Assembly: GCA_036496025.1 (NCBI GenBank) | Contig: DASXLW010000094.1 | Coordinates: forward strand, 1 to 64,000 | Source: PALSA-505 sp036496025 | GTDB taxonomy: Bacteria; Actinomycetota; Actinomycetes; Streptosporangiales; Streptosporangiaceae | Length of the DNA: 64,000 bases | Reading direction: 5' to 3' | Part shown: in pieces, positions 44,343-54,733 of the stretch | How positions within the stretch are numbered: the stretch's first letter is position 1 | Layout: every line of letters begins with the position of its first letter | Notes under the pieces: generated by a model | The model's database searches: none | What the model was told of the DNA's origin: nothing | Seen by the model: the letters and a program-made list of their open reading frames with translations, nothing else | Program-made: the position numbers and the translations under genes

Positions 44343-45214
44343 GAAGCCGTCGAGGGGACGGCCCGGGGCAGGACCGCGGCCAGGAGCGCGCCCATCCGGT
44401 CGGCGGCGGCCTTCCCCGCGGCGACCACTTCCTCGTGGTTCAGCTCAGGCCCGCCCAGCCCCGCCGCGGGGTTGGTGACCAGCGACAGGCCCAGCACCTC
44501 GGCGCCGAGGTGGCGGGCGGCTATCGTCTCCAGGACCGTCGACATCCCGACCAGGTCGGCGCCGAGCACGCGCAGCATGCCGATCTCGGCCGGGGTCTCG
44601 TAGTGCGGCCCGGGCAGCCCGGCGTAGACGCCCTCGGGCAGGCTGGGATCCGCCTCCCGCGCCAGGCCGCGCAGCCGCGCCGAATACGCCTCGGTGAGGT
44701 CGGCGAACCTGGCCGGGTACCCGTCGGGCGGCGGGGGGCCGGCCAGCGGCGAGCGGCCGGTGAGGTTCAGGTGGTCGCGAATGACGACCGGCTGCCCCAC
44801 CGGATAGCCGCCGATCCCGCCGGCCGCGTTGGTCAGCACGACCACCCGGCAGCCCGCCGAGATCGCGGTGCGCACTCCGTGCACCACCGTGGCAGGCGAG
44901 TGCCCCTCGTACAGGTGCGCCCGGCCGAGAAAGACCAGCACCCGCGCCTGGCCGACCCCTACCGAGCGAACCACCCCGGCGTGGCCGGCCACCGTGGGCG
45001 GCGGGAACCCCCCCAGGTGCGCCAAAGACACCTCCGCCACGGGATCGCCGATGAGCGCGGCCGCGGACGCCCAGCCCGAGCCGAGTACTACGGCCACGTC
45101 GTGCCGGGGCTGCCCGGTCAGCTCGCCCAGCCGGGCCGCGCTGGCCGCTGCGGCGGCGTAGGGGTCCTCTGCCGGCGTTTGGTCCGGGGCGCCGGCCGTC
45201 GCGTCGCCGGTCAA
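44339..45214 (-). CDS. punA: Purine-nucleoside phosphorylase
   Basis: A 291-residue trimeric-type purine nucleoside phosphorylase that splits inosine, guanosine and deoxy forms with phosphate. Motifs: VVLGSGWASAAALIG (phosphate site), GRAHLYEGHSPATV, VLTNAAGGI, AGLPGPHYETPAEIGMLRVLGADLVGMSTVLETIAARH and SLVTNPAAGL. The start is TTG at 45214, overlapping the permease stop (TTGA); no better start exists nearby. Its place between nucleoside importer and phosphomutase gives the expected order import, phosphorolysis, mutase. Confidence 0.93.
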   Translation of the reverse strand: MTGDATAGAPDQTPAEDPYAAAAASAARLGELTGQPRHDVAVVLGSGWASAAALIGDPVAEVSLAHLGGFPPPTVAGHAGVVRSVGVGQARVLVFLGRAHLYEGHSPATVVHGVRTAISAGCRVVVLTNAAGGIGGYPVGQPVVIRDHLNLTGRSPLAGPPPPDGYPARFADLTEAYSARLRGLAREADPSLPEGVYAGLPGPHYETPAEIGMLRVLGADLVGMSTVLETIAARHLGAEVLGLSLVTNPAAGLGGPELNHEEVVAAGKAAADRMGALLAAVLPRAVPSTAS

Positions 45215-46473
45215 GCTTTCACGTAGGGCTTTCCGTCGGCGGCGGGCGCCCTGACCCGGCCGACCAGGCCCGCCACCGCGATGATCGTAGCGACGTACGG
45301 GGCCATCAGCAGAAGGAAGGAAGAGACCGGGACATTGATCGTCGACAGGGTGGCCTGCAGCGAATTCGTGAAGCCGAAGAGCAGCGCGGCGGCGGTGGCT
45401 CCGAGGGGGGTCCACCGGCCGAAGATCATCGCGGCGAGGGCGATGTAGCCGAGGCCGGACGACATGTCCTTGGTGAATGTCCCGACCGAGCCGACGGTGA
45501 GCGAAGCCCCGCCGATGCCGGCGATCAGGCCGCCCAGGATGACGTTGCGATACCTGGTCGCAAGCACCCGGATGCCGACGGTGTCGGCTGCGGTCGGATG
45601 CTCGCCGACGGCGCGCACCCGCAGACCCCACCGGGTGCTGAACAAGCCGACCTGCACGAGGATGATCATGGCGTACGTGATGTAGAGGAAGATCGTCGAG
45701 TCGAAGAAGATCGGCCCGATGATCGGGATATCGCCGAGCCCGGGGATCTTCACCGGATTGAACGTCAGCCCGGTGTTCAGGTTCGGGTGCGTGACCAGGA
45801 TGCGGTCATTGAGGTAGCCGGTGAGCCCGGAGGCCAGCACGTTGAGCACCACGCCAAGGATGATCTGGTCGACCAGGAAGCGGATGGCGAACACGGCCAG
45901 CAGCGAGCCCAGCAGCCCGCCGGCCAGTGATCCGGTGACCACGCCGAGCCACAGCCCGGCCACGCTGGCTACGACGGCCGCGGCGAAGGCGCCAACCAGC
46001 AGCTGGCCCTCGATGGCGATGTTGATCACGCCGGACCGCTCGCACATGCAGCCGGCCAGTGCGCCGAGCACCAGCGGTATCGAGAGGTTCATCGTGCCCT
46101 GCAGCAGGTTGACCGCGTTCAGCGGGATGGCGCTTCCCGCATAGGCCCAGCAGAGCAGGGAGACGACGAAGAAGAGCAGTACCAGGCCGATGTTCAGCCG
46201 CTTGGCCCACGGGGGCTGGTCAAGGAAGGCGCGCAGCACCCCGATGAGGATGGACGCGGCGCCGAGCGCGTAGGCGACGGTCGATGCCGGGGCATGGATG
46301 CTCGGCACGTGTACCCCGGCGCCCGACACCGACAGGGCGAACGTGGCGTCGCCCTTGTGCGCGTACAGGCCAAACGCGATGTCGATCAGCCCGAACACGA
46401 TGAACGTGCCAGCAGCGACGATCCGCCGGTTGACGGTGACTGGGGCGCGCAAAGCGGTGGTCAGGGTGGTCAC
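45211..46473 (-). CDS. BMP-type nucleoside ABC transporter permease
   Basis: About 420 residues, start taken as the GTG at 46473 because it overlaps the upstream stop (GTGA) and has AAGGGG before it; a GTG at 46482 would add three residues. It has about ten membrane helices and family motifs of the BPD_transp_2 group: GTMNLSIPLVLGALAGCMCERSGVINIAIEGQLLVGAFAAA and LASGLTGYLNDRI. It pairs with the next permease to form the membrane channel of a BMP/PnrA nucleoside importer. Confidence 0.92.
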   Translation of the reverse strand: MTTLTTALRAPVTVNRRIVAAGTFIVFGLIDIAFGLYAHKGDATFALSVSGAGVHVPSIHAPASTVAYALGAASILIGVLRAFLDQPPWAKRLNIGLVLLFFVVSLLCWAYAGSAIPLNAVNLLQGTMNLSIPLVLGALAGCMCERSGVINIAIEGQLLVGAFAAAVVASVAGLWLGVVTGSLAGGLLGSLLAVFAIRFLVDQIILGVVLNVLASGLTGYLNDRILVTHPNLNTGLTFNPVKIPGLGDIPIIGPIFFDSTIFLYITYAMIILVQVGLFSTRWGLRVRAVGEHPTAADTVGIRVLATRYRNVILGGLIAGIGGASLTVGSVGTFTKDMSSGLGYIALAAMIFGRWTPLGATAAALLFGFTNSLQATLSTINVPVSSFLLLMAPYVATIIAVAGLVGRVRAPAADGKPYVKA

Positions 46474-47777
46474 GTGTTCCACCCCTTGGGCACGGCCTCC
46501 AGGCCCGCCGTCCTAGCCTCGCGGAGCCGGAACACCGCCCGGATGAGCGGCGGAGCCGCGACGAACAGCACGATGAGGCCCTGGAGGACCTGGACGAGGG
46601 TCGCCGGCACCTGAGTCGCGGCCTCCATGGTCGTGCCTCCCGCGTGCAGCGCGCCGAAGAGCAGCGCGGCCAGCACGACGCCGACCGGGGTCGCCCGGCC
46701 GAGAAGCGCGACGGTGATGCCGTCGAAGCCGTACGTGCCGTAGCTGTTGAACGTGATGGACTGGACCGGCCCCAGGATGACCGCGGCGCCCGCCAGCCCT
46801 GCCAGCCCGCCGGCGATCAGCATCACGAGGACCCAGCTCTTCTCGACGCTCATCCCGGAGCTGCGGGCCGCGCTCGGGTTGGCACCCACCGTGCGGAACC
46901 GGAACCCGATCGTCGACCGCGCCAGCAGCCACCACACGCACGCGGCTGCGGCCAGCGCGATGAGGAACCCGGCGTCTACTTGCGGGGGCGGGCCGCCGAC
47001 GTGCGGCAGCCTGGCACTGGCCGCCACCGGCGGGCTGATCAGGTTCGACTGGCCGGGCTGCTGCAGCGCCTTCGGGGTGCCGAGCAGGAACGACAGGAAG
47101 TTGTACATGATGTAGTTGAGCATGATCGTGACGATGACTTCATGGGCTCCCGTCCGCGCCTTGAGTTCACCGACGATCCAGCCGATCACAGCGCCGCCGG
47201 CGAAGCCGCCGAGCAGGCAGACGATGACGTGCACCACCGGCGGCAGGCTGACGCCGAAGCCGAGGTAGGTGGCGACGATCGCGCCGCCCACCCACTGGCC
47301 TGCCGCGCCGATGTTGAACAGGCCGGCCCGGAAGGCGATGGCCACCGACAGCCCGGTGAGCACGAGCGGCGTCGCGTCGGACGCGGTCTGCGACAGCGGA
47401 TAGAAGATCGCGCCTACCGAACCGCCGTGGAAGGCGGCCGCCACCGTGTGCGGGTTGAGGATCGCGCCCTCGAACATCGCCGAGTAGGCCGCCGCGGCGG
47501 CATCCCACGCCTGGGCGATGGCGTTGCCCGGCGCGGAGAAGAACTGGCTCCAGGCGTGCAGCACGGTGGTATCGCTGAACGCGATGAGCAGGCCGCCGAG
47601 CACCACCGCCGCGACGAAGGCCAGAAACGTGACGACGGCTGGGCTGCCCTCGACCACCGCATCCAGGATCGTCCGGCTGAACGAGGCGCCCGGCCGTCGC
47701 CCGGCGGGTGGGCCGCCGTCGGCGGGGGTGGCGCCGGCCGACAGCGGCGAGGGAGAGGCCGGGGGCTGCTCGCTCAC
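46470..47777 (-). CDS. BMP-type nucleoside ABC transporter permease
   Basis: A 435-residue permease of the BPD_transp_2 family, partner of the downstream permease. The first 30 residues are Pro/Ala-rich and cytoplasmic. About eight to ten helices follow, with LVLTGLSVAIAFRAGLFNIGAAGQWVGGAIVATYLGF as the characteristic segment. It overlaps both neighbours by four bases, so all importer components except the binding protein are in one coupled block. Confidence 0.92.
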   Translation of the reverse strand: MSEQPPASPSPLSAGATPADGGPPAGRRPGASFSRTILDAVVEGSPAVVTFLAFVAAVVLGGLLIAFSDTTVLHAWSQFFSAPGNAIAQAWDAAAAAYSAMFEGAILNPHTVAAAFHGGSVGAIFYPLSQTASDATPLVLTGLSVAIAFRAGLFNIGAAGQWVGGAIVATYLGFGVSLPPVVHVIVCLLGGFAGGAVIGWIVGELKARTGAHEVIVTIMLNYIMYNFLSFLLGTPKALQQPGQSNLISPPVAASARLPHVGGPPPQVDAGFLIALAAAACVWWLLARSTIGFRFRTVGANPSAARSSGMSVEKSWVLVMLIAGGLAGLAGAAVILGPVQSITFNSYGTYGFDGITVALLGRATPVGVVLAALLFGALHAGGTTMEAATQVPATLVQVLQGLIVLFVAAPPLIRAVFRLREARTAGLEAVPKGWNT

Positions 47778-49411
47778 GACGGCTCCGCAGGCTCGGTGCG
47801 GTCCGGAGCATCCGCCGGGGTGCTCGCCGCGCCGCCGGGCTGAGTGGCGCTGTCAGGTGGGCTGGCGGCGGCCGTCGGGGGCTCATCGGCGTCCGCCGGG
47901 GCGAGCCACCCGTCGTCGTGACCGCCCGCCATCAGCAGGCCGAGTTCCTCCACTGAGACGGTCGGCGCACGGAATCCGGTGATCTTGCCCTCGTACATGA
48001 CCGCGATGCGATCGGCGAGGGCGTAGATCTCGTCGAGCTCGGAGGAGACGATGAGCACGGCCACCCCCCGGTCGCGCTCCTCGACGATACGGTGGTGCAC
48101 GAACTCGATGGATCCGACGTCCAGGCCGCGGGTGGGCTGGCTGGCCAGCAGGACCTTGATGTCGCGGCCGATCTCGCGGGCCAGGATGACCTTCTGCTGG
48201 TTCCCGCCGGACAGGGTCTCGGTGAACGTGTCCACCGAGGTCGTGCGCACGTCGAACTCGTCGACCCGGGTGAGCGCGTTCTTGCGGATCGCACCTAGGT
48301 CCAGCGCGATCCCGGAGGCGAACGGCGGCCGGTCGTAGACGTCCAGGATCAAGTTGTCGGCCACGGAGAAGTCGCCGACCAGGCCGTCCTCCTTCCGGTC
48401 CTCCGGTATGTACCCGACGCCCGCGCGCAATCGATCCCTGGGCGTCGCGTGGCTGATGTCGCGGCCGGCCAGCAGGACCGATCCCGCTATGGCCGGCCGC
48501 AGGCCCATCACCGCCTCGATGAGCTCGGTCTGCCCGTTGCCCTGGACGCCGGCCAGGCCCAGGATCTCTCCCGCCCGGACCTGGAACGAGACGTCGTCCA
48601 CCGCGGGAGCCTCGTGCTCGCCAGGGACCGTCAGGCCCCGGACGTCCAGCGCAACGTCCCCGGGCTGAGCCGGTGCCTTGCTGACCCGGAGCTGAACGGG
48701 CCGCCCGACCATCAGGGCGGCGAGCTCGGTGTCGGTCGCCGTCGGCGGGCGCTCGCCCACGACCTTCCCGCGCCGGATGATCGTGATCGTGTCGGCGATC
48801 GCCTGGACCTCCTTGAGCTTGTGCGAGATGAACACGATCGACCGGCCGCCCGCCCTGAGCTCGCGCATGATCCGGAATAGGTCGTCTGTCTCGCCCGGCG
48901 TGAGCACAGACGTCGGCTCGTCGAGAATGAGCACGCTGGCCTCGCGCATCAGCGTCTTGATGATCTCAACCCGCTGCTGGACGCCGACCGGAAGATCCTC
49001 GACGTAAGCGTCGGGATCGACCTGGAGGCCGTACCGCTCGGAGAGCTTCCGCACGTCCGAGCGGGCCCGCCGGCGATCAAGCAGGCCGAGCGCGCGAGTG
49101 GGCTCCAGCCCGAGCGTGACGTTCTCCGCGACGGTGAACACCGGCACCAGCATGAAGTGCTGGTGCACCATGCCTATCCTGGCGGCGATCGCGTCCTTGG
49201 GCGAGTGGATGACCACCGGCTTGCCGTCGACCCGGATCTCGCCCGCGTCCGGCTGAACCAGACCGATGAGCACGTTCATCAGCGTGGTCTTGCCCGCGCC
49301 GTTCTCGCCGAGCAGGGCACGGATTTCGCCGGGCTCGACCGTGAGGTCGATGTGGTCGTTGGCCACGAGGCTGCCGAAGCGCTTGGTGATGCCCGTCAGC
49401 TCGAGCTTCAC
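47774..49411 (-). CDS. BMP-type nucleoside ABC transporter ATP-binding protein (two ABC domains)
   Basis: A 545-residue fused ATPase. Domain 1 has Walker A GENGAGKTTLMN near residue 35, a signature region LPVGVQQRVEIIKTL and Walker B VLILDEPTSVL. Domain 2 has a degenerate Walker A (GVQGNGQTELIEAVMGL), signature LSGGNQQKVILAREI and VLLASQPTRGLDVGS, as in RbsA/NupO-type proteins where only one site is fully active. A Pro/Ala-rich tail of about 40 residues follows. An 88-base gap with a strong hairpin separates it from the binding-protein gene. Confidence 0.93.
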   Translation of the reverse strand: MKLELTGITKRFGSLVANDHIDLTVEPGEIRALLGENGAGKTTLMNVLIGLVQPDAGEIRVDGKPVVIHSPKDAIAARIGMVHQHFMLVPVFTVAENVTLGLEPTRALGLLDRRRARSDVRKLSERYGLQVDPDAYVEDLPVGVQQRVEIIKTLMREASVLILDEPTSVLTPGETDDLFRIMRELRAGGRSIVFISHKLKEVQAIADTITIIRRGKVVGERPPTATDTELAALMVGRPVQLRVSKAPAQPGDVALDVRGLTVPGEHEAPAVDDVSFQVRAGEILGLAGVQGNGQTELIEAVMGLRPAIAGSVLLAGRDISHATPRDRLRAGVGYIPEDRKEDGLVGDFSVADNLILDVYDRPPFASGIALDLGAIRKNALTRVDEFDVRTTSVDTFTETLSGGNQQKVILAREIGRDIKVLLASQPTRGLDVGSIEFVHHRIVEERDRGVAVLIVSSELDEIYALADRIAVMYEGKITGFRAPTVSVEELGLLMAGGHDDGWLAPADADEPPTAAASPPDSATQPGGAASTPADAPDRTEPAEPS

Positions 49412-49440
49412 CGGCAGCCTCCTTCGCGGTGACAGTCAGG

Positions 49441-49469
49441 TCACCCGGCGGGCCTGGCCCGCCGGGTGA
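49441..49469 (-). terminator. Perfect 13-bp intercistronic hairpin downstream of the binding-protein gene
   Basis: TCACCCGGCGGGC and GCCCGCCGGGTGA pair perfectly around a 3-base loop, between the substrate-binding protein gene and the ATPase gene. There is no U-run. The likely job is partial termination or protection of the upstream mRNA, so that binding protein is made in excess over the membrane parts. Confidence 0.7.
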
Positions 49470-49499
49470 GCCAGCCGACTACATCGGGCTCGGGTCGGT

Positions 49500-50609
49500 T
49501 TAGACGGGGCTCTTGGTCGCGGGCTTGATCGTCCCGTTCTCGATTTGCTTCTTGATCGTCGCAAGCTCGGACTGCAGCGAAGCAGGGACCTTGGCGGCGA
49601 AGTCGTGGAACGGGGCGAGCCCGACGCCGTTGTTGGCCAGCGTGCCGATGTAGTTACCGCCCTTGAACGTGCCATTGGCAGCTGTCGTCACCGCGTGCGC
49701 GACGGCGACCGTGATGCCCTTGTTCACGCTGGTGATGAAGTACTTACAGTACTGGGGAACCGAGATGCAGCCGTCGGTGTCCACCCACATCATGTTCACC
49801 TTCTGGGTGCCGGCCGCGGCGTTCGCGCTCTGTACCGCCTTGGCCGCGCCGAGGCCGACGTTTCCCGCCACCGGGAAGATAACGTCGGCGCCCTCGCTGA
49901 TGAACGTGGTGGTGAGCCGCTGGCCGGCGGTCAGGTCGGTGAAGTTGCCGGTGAAGCTGCCGTTCTGCGTTTTCTCGTTCCAGCCGAGGACCTGAACGTT
50001 GGTGTGATGCTGGGTGTTGTAGTACTGGACGCCGTCCCAGTATCCGTCCATGTAGATCGTGACGGTCGGCAGCTTCTGGCCGCCGAACGTGGCGACCTTC
50101 TTGGTCTTGCTCATGCCCGCGGCGAGGTAACCGCCCAGGAAGCCGTCCTCCACCGTGTTGAACACCAGGGCGCTGACGTTCTTCAGGGGCTTGGGGTAGG
50201 TGAAGTCGACGATCGCGAATTTCTGGCCGGGGTTGGCCTTGGCTGCGGACTGCGTGGCGGCTCCCATGAGGAATCCCACCGTCACGATGATGCCGCACTT
50301 CTGGGAGATGAACGTGCTGATGTTCGACGCGTAGTCGGACGCCGAGCTGGACGGCAGGAACTGCGCGGTGATCTTGCCTGACGAAGCCGCCGCGGCCCGG
50401 GTTGCGCCCTCATAGGCGGACTGGTTGAAGGACTTGTCGTTGATGGTGCCGGTGTCGGACACCACGCACGCCTTGAACTTCGCGCCTGACGGGCTGCTTG
50501 ATGAACCGGCCGCGGCCGATGAGCCAGAACTCGGTGAACTAGAGCCGCACGCGGCGGCGAGCAGGGCGATGGCGCTGAGTACAGCGACACCCCCGAATCT
50601 CCCTCTCAC
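49500..50609 (-). CDS. BMP family nucleoside ABC transporter substrate-binding lipoprotein
   Basis: About 369 residues from the GTG at 50609, which has AGAGGAGG seven bases before it. The lipoprotein signal peptide ends in LLAAAC, followed by a Ser/Gly tether (SSSPSSGSSAAAGSSSSPSG). The binding domain starts with FKACVVSDTGTINDKSFNQSAYEGA, the family signature. It holds ASNISTFISQKCGIIVTVGF and EDGFLGGYLAAGM, and has conserved Asp and Phe residues in places that contact purine nucleosides in PnrA. It is the first gene of the importer operon and is divergent from cytidine deaminase. Confidence 0.93.
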   Translation of the reverse strand: MRGRFGGVAVLSAIALLAAACGSSSPSSGSSAAAGSSSSPSGAKFKACVVSDTGTINDKSFNQSAYEGATRAAAASSGKITAQFLPSSSASDYASNISTFISQKCGIIVTVGFLMGAATQSAAKANPGQKFAIVDFTYPKPLKNVSALVFNTVEDGFLGGYLAAGMSKTKKVATFGGQKLPTVTIYMDGYWDGVQYYNTQHHTNVQVLGWNEKTQNGSFTGNFTDLTAGQRLTTTFISEGADVIFPVAGNVGLGAAKAVQSANAAAGTQKVNMMWVDTDGCISVPQYCKYFITSVNKGITVAVAHAVTTAANGTFKGGNYIGTLANNGVGLAPFHDFAAKVPASLQSELATIKKQIENGTIKPATKSPV

Positions 50610-50898
50610 AGTTGCCTCCTCTAGCCGGGCAGCCAACGGCCGTCCCAGTGCCCCACGCGCTGGCCCTCCCTGCGCGCCACCAAATCGGGCCTGGTTACCA
50701 GCGTTCTGGACCGAGGCCCGTTCTGGGATGTCCGCAGGGTAGACCTGATCACGCTGCGGGGGGAAGGACTAGACGCTGTCCAAGGCCATGCCGTTGCCAA
50801 ATCGAGACGAGAGCTGTGCCCGGTCGCCCGCAGCCGCAATTCCCGGCTCGTCCGCGGCATCTGGCGGGCTGCTAACCTCCCCTCCGGGAGGTGCTGGC
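50610..50898. other. Divergent intergenic region of the nucleoside locus
   Basis: These 289 bases separate the importer operon from the cdd-deoA-add-deoC run and must hold both promoters. I see no gene and no convincing operator. CCGGGAGG at the right end serves as ribosome site for cdd. Confidence 0.6.
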
Positions 50899-51325
50899 AT
50901 GGGGCGCGAGTCGATCGACTGGGCCGGGCTGCGGGCCGCGGCCACCGAAGCAGCCGCCCGCGCGTACGCACCCTACTCCCGGCTGCGGGTCGGGGCGGCC
51001 GGCCAGACCGCCGACGGCCGGGTGGTGACCGGCTGCAACGTCGAGAACGCCTCCTACGGGCTCACGCTCTGCGCCGAGTGTGGCCTGGTGTCCGCGCTGC
51101 ACGCGGCCGGGCCGGCGCCCGAGGCCGGCCCGCCGGCCCTCGTCGCGGTGAGCGTGGTCGCCGCGGACGGCGCCCCGCTGGTGCCGTGCGGGCGGTGCCG
51201 TCAGCTGCTGCTCGAGGCGGGCGGCCCCGGGTTGCTGGTTGACGCCGCGACCGGGCCTGCCGATCTCGCCAGCCTGCTGCCGTCGGCCTTCGACCCCCGT
51301 GAGCTCGCCGCGCGGCGGGACGACG

Positions 51326-51333
<8 letters not shown>
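50899..51333 (+). CDS. cdd: Cytidine deaminase
   Basis: A 144-residue homotetrameric-type zinc enzyme that deaminates cytidine and deoxycytidine. The zinc motif is split as usual: NVENASYGLTLCAE with the first Cys and the catalytic Glu, and PCGRCRQLLLE with the other two Cys. AYAPYSRLRVGAA near the N-terminus is diagnostic. The ATG at 50899 has GGGAGG eight bases upstream. Its stop overlaps the start region of the thymidine phosphorylase gene by eight bases. Confidence 0.95.
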
Positions 51334-52600
<1,267 letters not shown>

Positions 52601-52624
52601 CGCCGGCCGCCTCATAATGGGAGG

Positions 52625-53725
52625 GTGCCGACCATCGAGGAAATCCGGGCCGCGCCCAAGGTGCTGCTGCATGATCACCTGGACGGCGGGCTTAGACCGT
52701 CGACCGTCGTCGACCTGGCCGCCGAAATCGGCTACGACAAGCTGCCGTCCGACGACCCGGACGAGGTGGCGGCGTGGCTGACCCGCGGCGCGCGGCGCGG
52801 GCACCTCAAGTACTACCTGGACGCCTTCCAGCACACCGTGGCGGTCATGCAGACGCGCGAGGCGCTGGTCCGGGTGGCCGCCGAGTGCGCCGAGGACCTG
52901 GCCGCCGACGGGGTGGTCTACGCCGAGGTCAGGTTCGCCCCCGAGCTGCACGTGGCCGGCGGGCTGAGCCTCGACCAGGTGGTGGAGGCCGTGCTCGACG
53001 GGTTCAGGCGCGGCAGCAACGGCCGGGGAATCACCGTATACGCCCTGCTCACCGCCATGCGCACGGCGGCGCGCTCGCTGGAGATCGCCGAGCTCGCGGT
53101 GCGTTACCGGGACGAGGGCGTGGTGGGGTTCGACATCGCGGGCGCCGAGGCGGGCAGCCCGCCCAGCCGGCACCTGGACGCCTTCCAGTACGTGGCCCGG
53201 GAGAACTTCCATATCACCATCCACGCCGGCGAGGGGTTCGGCCTGCCCTCCATCTGGGAGGCGCTGCAGTGGTGCGGGGCCGAGCGCCTCGGGCACGGGG
53301 TCAGGATCGTCGACGACATCCGCGTCTCCACCGACGGCGCCGTGTCGCTGGGCCGGCTGGCCAGCTACATCCGGGACCGCCGCATCCCGCTCGAGATGTG
53401 CCCGACGTCCAACGTGCAGACCGGGGCCGCTCCGTCGATCGCCGAGCACCCCATCGGCCTGCTCCGCCAGCTCTCCTTCCGGGTGACGGTGAACACCGAC
53501 AACCGGCTGATGAGCGCGGTGTCCCTGTCGTCGGAGTTCCACGCGCTCGCGGAGGCGTTCGGTTACGGCTGGTCGGACTTCGAGTGGCTCACGATCAACG
53601 CGATGAAGAGCGCGTTCGGCCATTTCGACCAGCGGCTGCACATCATCAACACCGTGATCAAGCCTGGCTACGCGATCGCCAGGGCGGCCAGCCCCGTGCT
53701 GGTCCGGGGGGATGAGGCACGGTAG
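52625..53725 (+). CDS. add: Adenosine deaminase
   Basis: A 366-residue zinc TIM-barrel deaminase turning adenosine and deoxyadenosine into inosines. The metal and substrate motifs are HDHLDGGLRPSTVVDLA, HAGEGFGLPSIWEAL (zinc-binding His), ERLGHGVRI and VTVNTDNRLMSAVSLSSEF, the last with Asn where many adenosine deaminases have a second Asp; this is seen in actinobacterial members. GTG start at 52625 with GGGAGG directly before it. The stop lies in the first copy of a 16-bp duplication. Confidence 0.93.
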   Translation: MPTIEEIRAAPKVLLHDHLDGGLRPSTVVDLAAEIGYDKLPSDDPDEVAAWLTRGARRGHLKYYLDAFQHTVAVMQTREALVRVAAECAEDLAADGVVYAEVRFAPELHVAGGLSLDQVVEAVLDGFRRGSNGRGITVYALLTAMRTAARSLEIAELAVRYRDEGVVGFDIAGAEAGSPPSRHLDAFQYVARENFHITIHAGEGFGLPSIWEALQWCGAERLGHGVRIVDDIRVSTDGAVSLGRLASYIRDRRIPLEMCPTSNVQTGAAPSIAEHPIGLLRQLSFRVTVNTDNRLMSAVSLSSEFHALAEAFGYGWSDFEWLTINAMKSAFGHFDQRLHIINTVIKPGYAIARAASPVLVRGDEAR

Positions 53726-53752
53726 CTTCGAGTCAAGGTAGCTTCGAGTCAT
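53721..53752. repeat. 16-bp tandem duplication at the add-deoC junction
   Basis: GGTAGCTTCGAGTCAA (53721-53736) is repeated as GGTAGCTTCGAGTCAT (53737-53752). The first copy contains the add stop codon TAG (53723-53725); the second contributes the first bases of the deoC ATG. Neither copy has a strong Shine-Dalgarno core. Confidence 0.85.
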
Positions 53753-54722
53753 GGCAGTCGAAACGGGGACGGTCGCGCACCGGCAATGGCTGGCCGGGGC
53801 CGTAGGGGCCGAGATCTCGGACGCGGCGCTCCGGCAGGTGCTGCTCGGCCTGCCCGGGGTCGATCAGGTGGCCACGACCGAGCGGGCCGCCAGCCTGGGC
53901 ACCCGGTCCATCAAGAAGGACGCCAAGCTGTGGGCGCTGACCATGGCGGTCCGCATGGTGGACCTGACCACCCTGGAAGGCGCGGACACGCCGGGTAAGG
54001 TGCGCGACCTGTGCGCGAAGGCCCGCAGGCCCGACCCGGCCGACCCGGACGTGCCGCCGGTCGCCGCGGTCTGCGTCTACCCCGACCTGGTCCGCGAGGC
54101 CCGCGCCGGGGTGGCCGGCACCCGGATCGCCGTGGCCTCGGTGGCCACGGCGTTCCCGTCCGGCCGCGCATCGCTCGCGGTGAAGCTGGCCGACGTGGCC
54201 GACGCGATCAGCGCCGGCGCCGACGAGGTGGACATGGTCATCGACCGGGGCGCGTTCCTGGCCGGCCGGTACGGCCAGGTCTACGAGGAGGTCCGCGCGG
54301 TCCGCGAGGCCTGCGGCCTGGCGCACCTCAAGGTCATCCTGGAAACCGCCGAGCTGGCCACGCTGGACAACGTGGCCCGCGCGTCCTGGCTGGCCATGCT
54401 GGCCGGCGCCGACTTCATCAAGACGTCCACCGGCAAGGTGTCGCCGGCCGCCACGCCCGTGGTCGCGCACGTCATGCTGGCCGCCGTACGTGATTTCGCC
54501 GAGGCCACCGGCCGGCGGGTGGGCGTGAAGGTGGCGGGCGGCGTCCGGACGGCGAAGGACGCGATCCGCTACCTGGTGCTGGTCAAGGAGACCGCGGGCG
54601 AGGAATGGCTCACCCCCGACCTGTTCCGGATCGGTGCCTCTAGCCTGCTCAACGACCTGCTGATGCAGCGCAGCAAGCAGCTCACCGGCGTCTACGCCGG
54701 CCCCGATTACTTCACGCTGTGA
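53751..54722 (+). CDS. deoC: Deoxyribose-phosphate aldolase
   Basis: A 323-residue class I aldolase that splits deoxyribose 5-phosphate into acetaldehyde and glyceraldehyde 3-phosphate. An N-terminal helical extension (about 60 residues) precedes the TIM barrel, as in the longer actinobacterial form. VAAVCVYPDLV, EVDMVIDRGAFLAG, the Schiff-base Lys in FIKTSTGKVSPAATP and the second active-site Lys in GVKVAGGVRTAKDA are all present. Aldehyde dehydrogenases two genes downstream could oxidise the acetaldehyde formed. Confidence 0.95.
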   Translation: MAVETGTVAHRQWLAGAVGAEISDAALRQVLLGLPGVDQVATTERAASLGTRSIKKDAKLWALTMAVRMVDLTTLEGADTPGKVRDLCAKARRPDPADPDVPPVAAVCVYPDLVREARAGVAGTRIAVASVATAFPSGRASLAVKLADVADAISAGADEVDMVIDRGAFLAGRYGQVYEEVRAVREACGLAHLKVILETAELATLDNVARASWLAMLAGADFIKTSTGKVSPAATPVVAHVMLAAVRDFAEATGRRVGVKVAGGVRTAKDAIRYLVLVKETAGEEWLTPDLFRIGASSLLNDLLMQRSKQLTGVYAGPDYFTL

Positions 54723-54733
54723 GAATCCGCGCG

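Noticed and set aside
49441..49469. Classical Rho-independent terminator
   Set aside because: The stem is perfect but no T-run follows on the transcribed strand, so only partial termination or mRNA protection is claimed.
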